A stretch of DNA of 64,000 nt from Solirubrobacter ginsenosidimutans. Its GTDB lineage: Bacteria > Actinomycetota > Thermoleophilia > Solirubrobacterales > Solirubrobacteraceae. Within the stretch, counting starts at the first letter, position 1. Every line of letters begins with the position of its first letter. Made by a program: the position numbers and the translations under genes. Location: the NCBI RefSeq assembly GCF_027587205.1, contig NZ_JAPDOD010000005.1:239208-303207 (forward strand), read 5' to 3'. Positions 59,218 to 64,000 of the stretch are shown piece after piece. Under the pieces are notes generated by a model. That model worked only from the letters and a program-made list of their open reading frames with translations. It did no database searches and had not been told where the DNA came from.

Positions 59218-60467
59218 CAGGCCCTCGTCGTCGGCTCCGCCGGGGAGCGCTGGTCGGCCGTGTTGTACTCCGTCCCGGGCGCGGGCGCGATCGGGCCGTC
59301 GAGCAACGGGTCGGCGGTATCGACCATCCAGCGGTGCAGCCGCTTGCGCAACTCCGCCGCGATCGCAGGCTCGTCGTCGACGATGTTGTTCGCCTCGTTG
59401 GGGTCGAAGACGAGGTCGTACAGCTGCTCGGTGGGGGCGTCGCGCTCCGCCAAGCCGTGGGCCAGTAGATAGTCCTTGCTGGGGCTGTCGTCGATGTTGG
59501 CGAGCACAGGTCTCTCGTAGCGCCGGATGTACTTGTACCGCTTCGTGCGCACCGCTCGCTGCGGCTCGTACGCGGCGTGGAACGTGATCTCCGCAAACAC
59601 CGCGTCGTTGACCTCGCTCAGCAGCGACTTCCCGCGCAGCCACGCGGGCCGCTCGATGCCGAGCACGTCGCAGATGGTCGGGAAGATGTCGATCTGGGAC
59701 ACGAGCGCGTCGGAGACCTTGCCGCCCGTGAAGCCGCCGGGACCGCGCACGATCAGCAGCACGCCGATGCCGCGATCGGTCAGCGTCGCCTTGGCGCCCG
59801 GGAACGCGAGCCCGTGGTCGGTGGTGAAGATCACCAGCGTGTTCTCGTCCTCGATCGCGTCGAGCACCGTGCCGACACCCTGGTCCAGGGCGCGGGCGCT
59901 GGCCTTGTAGGCCGCCATGTCACGGCGTGTGACCGGCGTGTCGGGAAGGTTGGCCGGCGGCAGCGAGTAGAGCGCGTCGCGGACGGACGTGGGCTCGAAG
60001 AAGTCCCGGTGGGTCTCGAAGAAGCCGACGCTGAGGAAGAACGGGCCGTCGGCGTTGCGGATGACGCGGGCCGCGGCCGGGGCGACCTCGCTCGCCTGGT
60101 GCGAGCGCAGTTCGACGACGTCGTCGTAGCCGATGTCGTCCGGGTCGGCGGAGACGTGCTGCTCACCGATAAGCGTGCTGGTGTAGCCCGCGTCGCGCAG
60201 TGTGTGGACGAGGTGGTGGTGGTAGTCCGCGAGGCGGTAGCCCCGGTGCGCCAGGCCCAGCATCCCGTTCGTGTGGCTGTACTCGCCCGTCAGCAGCGCG
60301 GCGCGACTGCCGGAGCAGACGGGGGCCGCCGAGAACGCCTGGCGGAACAGCAGCCCCTGGTCGGCGAGCCGCTGGATGTTCGGCGTCGGGACCTGGTGAC
60401 CGTACGGCTGGATGTGGCGCCCGGTGTCGTGCGAATGCAGGTAGACGATGTTCGGACGCAAAGTCAT
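59217..60467 (-). CDS. Sulfatase
   Basis: 416 residues, alkaline-phosphatase superfamily. PNIVYLHSHDTG opens the domain; the formylglycine site is C51-SGS-R55, with Gly in place of the usual Pro in C-x-P-x-R, followed by AALLTGEYSH. Later HDFFEP-like metal segments and IFTTDHGLAF are present. No signal peptide, so it may be cytoplasmic. It would remove sulfate from an unknown ester. ATG 60467, 15 bp from the divergent sulfotransferase start. Confidence 0.9.
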   Translation of the reverse strand: MTLRPNIVYLHSHDTGRHIQPYGHQVPTPNIQRLADQGLLFRQAFSAAPVCSGSRAALLTGEYSHTNGMLGLAHRGYRLADYHHHLVHTLRDAGYTSTLIGEQHVSADPDDIGYDDVVELRSHQASEVAPAAARVIRNADGPFFLSVGFFETHRDFFEPTSVRDALYSLPPANLPDTPVTRRDMAAYKASARALDQGVGTVLDAIEDENTLVIFTTDHGLAFPGAKATLTDRGIGVLLIVRGPGGFTGGKVSDALVSQIDIFPTICDVLGIERPAWLRGKSLLSEVNDAVFAEITFHAAYEPQRAVRTKRYKYIRRYERPVLANIDDSPSKDYLLAHGLAERDAPTEQLYDLVFDPNEANNIVDDEPAIAAELRKRLHRWMVDTADPLLDGPIAPAPGTEYNTADQRSPAEPTTRA

Positions 60468-60482
60468 GTAATCCTATCGAGT

Positions 60483-61184
60483 ATGTCTGGATTGATCGTG
60501 TGCGCGACGCAGCGGAGCGGAAGCACCTTGTTGTGCGAGCTGCTGAAGGCCACCGGGGTGGCGGGCGTGCCGAACGAGTACTTCCAGCACTTCAAGGACT
60601 CAGGCATCGCCGACCAGCCGCGCCAGTACCTGGCGGGCGTGAGCGACCCGTCCGTGTTGGGGCTCTTGCCGCCGCTCGATCCGGGCGTGCCGGAGACGTC
60701 GTTCGACTTCGAGGCCGTCCGGCGGGCGGGCACGACGCCGAACGGGGTCTTCGCCGCGAAGATCATGTGGAGCCATACACCGGACCTGTGGGTGCGGTTA
60801 GGGGAGCGTTCGCTTGAGGACGTCTTCGGGCCGCTGCGCTACGTGCAGGTGGTGCGGCGCGACAAGGTCGCGCAGGCGGTGTCCCTGTGGACGGCGATCC
60901 AGACGCAGGCCTGGCGGTCGGGCGACTCGCCGGTCGCCGAGCCGGTCTATTCGTTCGCGGCGATCAAGCATCTGACCGAGTGGCTGGCGGCGGGTGAGCG
61001 CGGGTGGACGGAGTGGCTGCGCGGGCGCTCGCCCGACGTGGTCGTGTACGAGGACTTTGCGCGGGACCCGGGGCCGACGATCGAGATCCTGGCCGGGGTC
61101 AAGGCTCCCCCCTCGCCGCTGCTGCGTCAGTCGGGCTCGCGGTCTTCGGCCTGGGCGGCTCGGTTTGCTTCGGAGGCAGCATGA
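60483..61184 (+). CDS. Stf0-type sulfotransferase
   Basis: 233 residues. The PAPS-binding 5'-phosphosulfate loop is CATQRSGSTLLCELL at about 7-21; the second site is YVQVVRRDKVAQAVSLW around 120-136. This matches Stf0 enzymes, which sulfate trehalose in mycobacteria. The acceptor here is unknown. ATG 60483; its stop overlaps cysD (ATGA), linking it to PAPS supply. Confidence 0.93.
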   Translation: MSGLIVCATQRSGSTLLCELLKATGVAGVPNEYFQHFKDSGIADQPRQYLAGVSDPSVLGLLPPLDPGVPETSFDFEAVRRAGTTPNGVFAAKIMWSHTPDLWVRLGERSLEDVFGPLRYVQVVRRDKVAQAVSLWTAIQTQAWRSGDSPVAEPVYSFAAIKHLTEWLAAGERGWTEWLRGRSPDVVVYEDFARDPGPTIEILAGVKAPPSPLLRQSGSRSSAWAARFASEAA

Positions 61185-62062
61185 ATCAGCTGGAAGCGCT
61201 GGAGGCCGAGGCGGTCTACGTGATGCGCGAGGTCGCCGCCGAGTTCGAGCGGCCGGTGCTGCTGTTCAGCGGCGGCAAGGACTCGATCGTGCTGCTGCGG
61301 CTGGCCGAGAAGGCGTTCCGGCCCGCCAGGTTCCCCTGCCCGATCCTGCACATCGACACCGGCCACAACTTCCCGGAGGTGCTCGCGTTCCGCGACCGCC
61401 GCGTGGCGGAGCTGGGCGAGCAGCTGATCGTGGCGAAGGTGCAGGACTCGATCGACGCCGGACGGGCTTTCGAAGACGGCCCGTCGCGCAACCGGCTGCA
61501 GACCGTCACCTTGCTCGACGCGCTGCGCTCGGGGCGCTTCGACGCCGCGTTCGGGGGCGCGCGGCGCGACGAAGAGCGCGCGCGGGCGAAGGAGCGCGTG
61601 CTGTCCTTCCGCGACGAGCTCGGCCAGTGGGAGCCGCGCAACCAGCGGCCCGAGGTGTGGGATCTGTTCAACACCGTCGTGCGCCGCGGCGAGAGCGTGC
61701 GCGCGTTCCCGATCTCCAACTGGACCGAGCTCGACGTGTGGCGCTACATCGAGGCGGAGGAGCTGGAGGTGCCGTCGATCTACTACGCCCACGAACGTGA
61801 GGTGTTCGACCGCGACGGGATGCTGTTCGCGGTGTCCGAGTTCACGCCTTCGAACGGGTCGCGCGTGTTCGTCGAGCGGGTGCGCTACCGGACCGTGGGC
61901 GACCTGACGGTGACCGGAGCGGTGCGCTCTTCGGCGGGGGACATTCCCGCGATCCTCGATGAGACGGCGCGCTCGACGTTGTCCGAGCGCGGCGCGACCC
62001 GCGCCGACGACCGGACGTCCTCCGCCGCGATGGAAGACCGCAAGCGCGAGGGGTATTTCTAG
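61181..62062 (+). CDS. cysD: Sulfate adenylyltransferase small subunit
   Basis: 293 residues. PP-loop LLFSGGKDSIVLLRLA at about 26-41, then HIDTGHNFPEVLAFRD and AFGGARRDEERARAKERV. With CysN it converts sulfate and ATP to APS, driven by GTP. ATG 61181. Coupled on both sides in the operon. Confidence 0.96.
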   Translation: MNQLEALEAEAVYVMREVAAEFERPVLLFSGGKDSIVLLRLAEKAFRPARFPCPILHIDTGHNFPEVLAFRDRRVAELGEQLIVAKVQDSIDAGRAFEDGPSRNRLQTVTLLDALRSGRFDAAFGGARRDEERARAKERVLSFRDELGQWEPRNQRPEVWDLFNTVVRRGESVRAFPISNWTELDVWRYIEAEELEVPSIYYAHEREVFDRDGMLFAVSEFTPSNGSRVFVERVRYRTVGDLTVTGAVRSSAGDIPAILDETARSTLSERGATRADDRTSSAAMEDRKREGYF

Positions 62063-63862
62063 ATGGATCGTGACCTGTTGCGGATCGCCACGGCGGGCTC
62101 GGTCGACGACGGCAAGTCGACGCTCATCGGCCGGCTGCTGCTGGACTCCAAGCAACTTCTCGACGATGTCCAAGAGGATGACCTCGCCCACGTCACCGAC
62201 GGCCTGCGCGCGGAACGCGAGCAGGGCATCACGATCGACGTGGCCTATCGCTTCTTCGCCACGGCGCGGCGCTCCTTCATCCTCGCCGACACGCCGGGCC
62301 ACGTGCGCTACACGCGCAACATGGTCACGGGCGCGTCGACCGCGGATCTCGCCCTGGTGCTGATCGACGCCCGCAAGGGCCTGCTGGAGCAGTCGCGGCG
62401 ACACGCGTACCTCGCCGCGCTGCTCGGCATCCGGCACCTGGTGGCGTGCGTGAACAAGATGGACCTCGTCGGCTTCTCGGCGGAGCGCTTCGGCGAGATC
62501 TCGGCGGCGTTCGGGGCGCTGGGGGCGCAGCTGGGGATCGCCGACGTGCGGGCGGTGCCGATCTCGGCGCTGGAGGGCGACAACGTCGTCGATCCGTCGC
62601 CGCGGCTGGCGTGGTACGAGGCGCCGCCGCTGCTGGCGCAGTTGGAGCGCGTGGAGATCGACCGTGACCGCAACCTCGACGAGGTGCGCTTCCCGGTGCA
62701 GTGGACCGTCCGGGCGGGTGACTACCGCGGGTACGCGGGACGGGTCGCGGGCGGGGTGCTGTCGACCGGAGACGAGGTCGTGGTGCTGCCGTCGGGCTCC
62801 CGCTCGCGAGTCGCGGCGATCGACACCCCGCAAGGACCCGTGGCGCAGGTCTCGCCCCCGATGGTCGCGACCGTGCGCCTGGAGGACGAGCTCGACGTCG
62901 GCCGTGGCGATCTGTTGGTGGCGCCGGGCGCGGAGCCTGAGGTGGCGCGCGAGCTCGAGGCGACCGTGTGCTGGATGGTCGAGGCGCCTGCCCGCGTCGG
63001 CGCGCGGTACCTGCTCAAGCACACGACGCGGCGCGTGCGGGCGAACATCGCCGAGATCTCGGCGCGGCTGGACATCTCGTCGTTCGAGCAGTCGCCGGCC
63101 GAGGAACTCGGGCTCAACGACATCGGGCGGGTGACGCTGCGCACCGCGGCGCCGGTGCTCGCCGACCCCTATGCCTCAAACCGCGCGACCGGCGCCTTCA
63201 TCCTGATCGACGAGCGCACCCACGACACGGTCGCGGCGGGGATGGTCGAGTCGGCCCGGGTGGGACGCGTCGCGGAGGTCGAGCACTCGCCCGACATCCG
63301 CTGGCACCCGAGCGCGCTGGAACGTTCCGTCCGTTGGGGCGCCACCGGACAGCGCGGCGCGACGCTGTGGCTGACGGGGCTGCCCGCATCCGGCAAATCG
63401 ACGATCGCGGTGGCGGTGGAGCGCGCGCTGCTCGAGTCCGGCCGCTTCGCCTACCTGCTCGACGGCGACAACCTCCGTCACGGGCTCTCGGGCGACCTGG
63501 GCTTCGATCCCGCCTCGCGCTCGGAGAACATCCGCCGCGTCGCCCACGTGGCGCGGCTGTTCGCCGACGCGGGCGCGGTGGCGGTCGTCTCGCTCGTCTC
63601 CCCGTTCCGCGAGGACCGGCTGAACGCGCGACGGCTGCACGAGGCGGCAGGACTGCCGTTCGTGGAGGTGTTCGTCGACACGCCGATCGAGGAGTGCGCG
63701 CGGCGCGACCCCAAGGGGTTGTACGCGCGGGCCCGCGCCGGGCGGCTGACCGGGATGACCGGCGAGAACGCGCCGTACGAACCACCCGAGGCGGCCGAGT
63801 TCGTCATCCGCGCCGAGCCGACCGACGTGTCGGCGCGACGCCTCGTGGAGGCGATCGCGTGA
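62063..63862 (+). CDS. cysNC: CysN-CysC fusion: ATP sulfurylase GTPase and APS kinase
   Basis: 599 residues. N-terminal CysN GTPase: GSVDDGKSTL, DTPGHVRY, NKMD, then two beta-barrel domains to about 425. C-terminal CysC APS kinase: WLTGLPASGKSTIAV, DGDNLRHGL, SENIRRVAHVA. Together it makes APS and phosphorylates it to PAPS. Starts directly after cysD. Its stop overlaps the next start (GTGA). Confidence 0.96.
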   Translation: MDRDLLRIATAGSVDDGKSTLIGRLLLDSKQLLDDVQEDDLAHVTDGLRAEREQGITIDVAYRFFATARRSFILADTPGHVRYTRNMVTGASTADLALVLIDARKGLLEQSRRHAYLAALLGIRHLVACVNKMDLVGFSAERFGEISAAFGALGAQLGIADVRAVPISALEGDNVVDPSPRLAWYEAPPLLAQLERVEIDRDRNLDEVRFPVQWTVRAGDYRGYAGRVAGGVLSTGDEVVVLPSGSRSRVAAIDTPQGPVAQVSPPMVATVRLEDELDVGRGDLLVAPGAEPEVARELEATVCWMVEAPARVGARYLLKHTTRRVRANIAEISARLDISSFEQSPAEELGLNDIGRVTLRTAAPVLADPYASNRATGAFILIDERTHDTVAAGMVESARVGRVAEVEHSPDIRWHPSALERSVRWGATGQRGATLWLTGLPASGKSTIAVAVERALLESGRFAYLLDGDNLRHGLSGDLGFDPASRSENIRRVAHVARLFADAGAVAVVSLVSPFREDRLNARRLHEAAGLPFVEVFVDTPIEECARRDPKGLYARARAGRLTGMTGENAPYEPPEAAEFVIRAEPTDVSARRLVEAIA

Positions 63863-64000
63863 CCGCCGCGACCACACGCGCCGGAGCCGCGGCGCCGCGC
63901 GCCGCAGGACCGTCCGCCGCCGCGCCACGCGCCGCAGGACCGTCCGCCGCCACGCCACGCGCCGCAGGACCGTCCGCCGCCACGCCGCACGCCGCAGGAC
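63859..64000 (+). CDS. Start of a gene with 10-residue repeats (partial)
   Basis: 47 residues visible. From GTG 63859, overlapping cysNC, the frame continues to the window end and encodes repeats of the kind RAAGPSAATP. This is an Ala/Pro-rich N-terminal segment, probably disordered. The rest of the gene and its function lie outside the window; its place suggests a further sulfation gene. Confidence 0.5.
   Translation, partial: MTAATTRAGAAAPRAAGPSAAAPRAAGPSAATPRAAGPSAATPHAAG
63901..64000 (+). repeat. 30-bp tandem repeat
   Basis: Three full units (63901, 63931, 63961) and a fourth begun at 63991, each starting GCCGCAGGACCGTCCGCCGC. Units differ by single bases (for example CGCGCC versus CACGCC). 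The unit is a multiple of three, so the frame stays open. Confidence 0.9.

Noticed and set aside
1..64000. CRISPR array
   Set aside because: The only regularly spaced repeats are the contiguous 30-bp units at 63901, which have no spacers and encode protein. No cas genes are present.

Overview
The window looks like chromosome from a high-GC Gram-positive soil actinobacterium, most likely of the class Thermoleophilia (Solirubrobacterales-like). This is inferred from very GC-rich coding sequence, frequent GTG and TTG starts, actinobacterial oxidase subunits, and secreted Ig-like proteins with a C-terminal domain typical of that group. No rRNA gene is present, so the placement is not proven.

Left part, about 1-12.9 kb: an accessory island, visibly more A/T-rich than the rest. 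It ends at a tRNA-Arg gene with a phage-type tyrosine integrase beside it. It holds unrelated, mostly single genes: cupin, VOC, MmcQ/YjbR, a RelA/SpoT-domain protein, a tandem RusA-like protein, a DUF3883-like PD-(D/E)XK protein, a SUKH protein, a triple zinc-knuckle protein, secreted proteins and a second, short tyrosine recombinase. At least 14 copies of a short hairpin-forming repeat (core GTGCTGYTTCTCGACG or GCTGCTTTGCGCGA) lie between nearly every gene or gene group, and I did not see it to the right of 11.3 kb. This cassette-like array is the strongest candidate for something undescribed.

13-20 kb: cell-surface/secreted proteins (one frameshifted), an NrtR-like Nudix protein, DUF1801, a threonine aldolase, a Pth2-like protein and a CopD-like membrane protein. 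At 20.4-21.4 kb a toxin-antitoxin (PIN) pair sits between a 43-bp tRNA-Pro 3' fragment and the intact tRNA-Pro gene, forming a miniature tRNA-targeted insertion.

21.5-32.3 kb: a c-di-GMP-I riboswitch before a CAP-domain secreted protein, then DUF1015, OsmC, a CoA-pyrophosphatase-type Nudix protein, a subtilase, a PEBP lipoprotein, thioredoxin reductase, two membrane lipid-type proteins, a class-I amidotransferase and an enoyl-CoA hydratase.

32.3-47 kb: respiration and stress signalling. One cytochrome c oxidase operon (ctaC, ctaD, ctaB and small subunits) is followed by a 162-bp inverted-repeat element and a stressosome operon (RsbU-like phosphatase, RsbR, RsbS, RsbT, RsbX). Then come an AraC-type regulator and a second oxidase operon, caa3-like and A2-type, with a diheme-free fused cytochrome c domain on subunit II. 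A cytochrome c/cupredoxin lipoprotein nearby is a plausible electron donor.

47-64 kb: an MFS transporter, a very large secreted galactose-oxidase-like copper radical oxidase with duplicated end domains, a glycosyltransferase, a GAF-GGDEF-HD-GYP protein (a possible source of the c-di-GMP read by the riboswitch), cold-shock and HIT proteins. The window ends in a sulfur/sulfation cluster: sulfatase, Stf0 sulfotransferase, CysD and a CysN-CysC fusion, which together make PAPS and use it. It closes inside a gene that starts with 30-bp tandem repeats.
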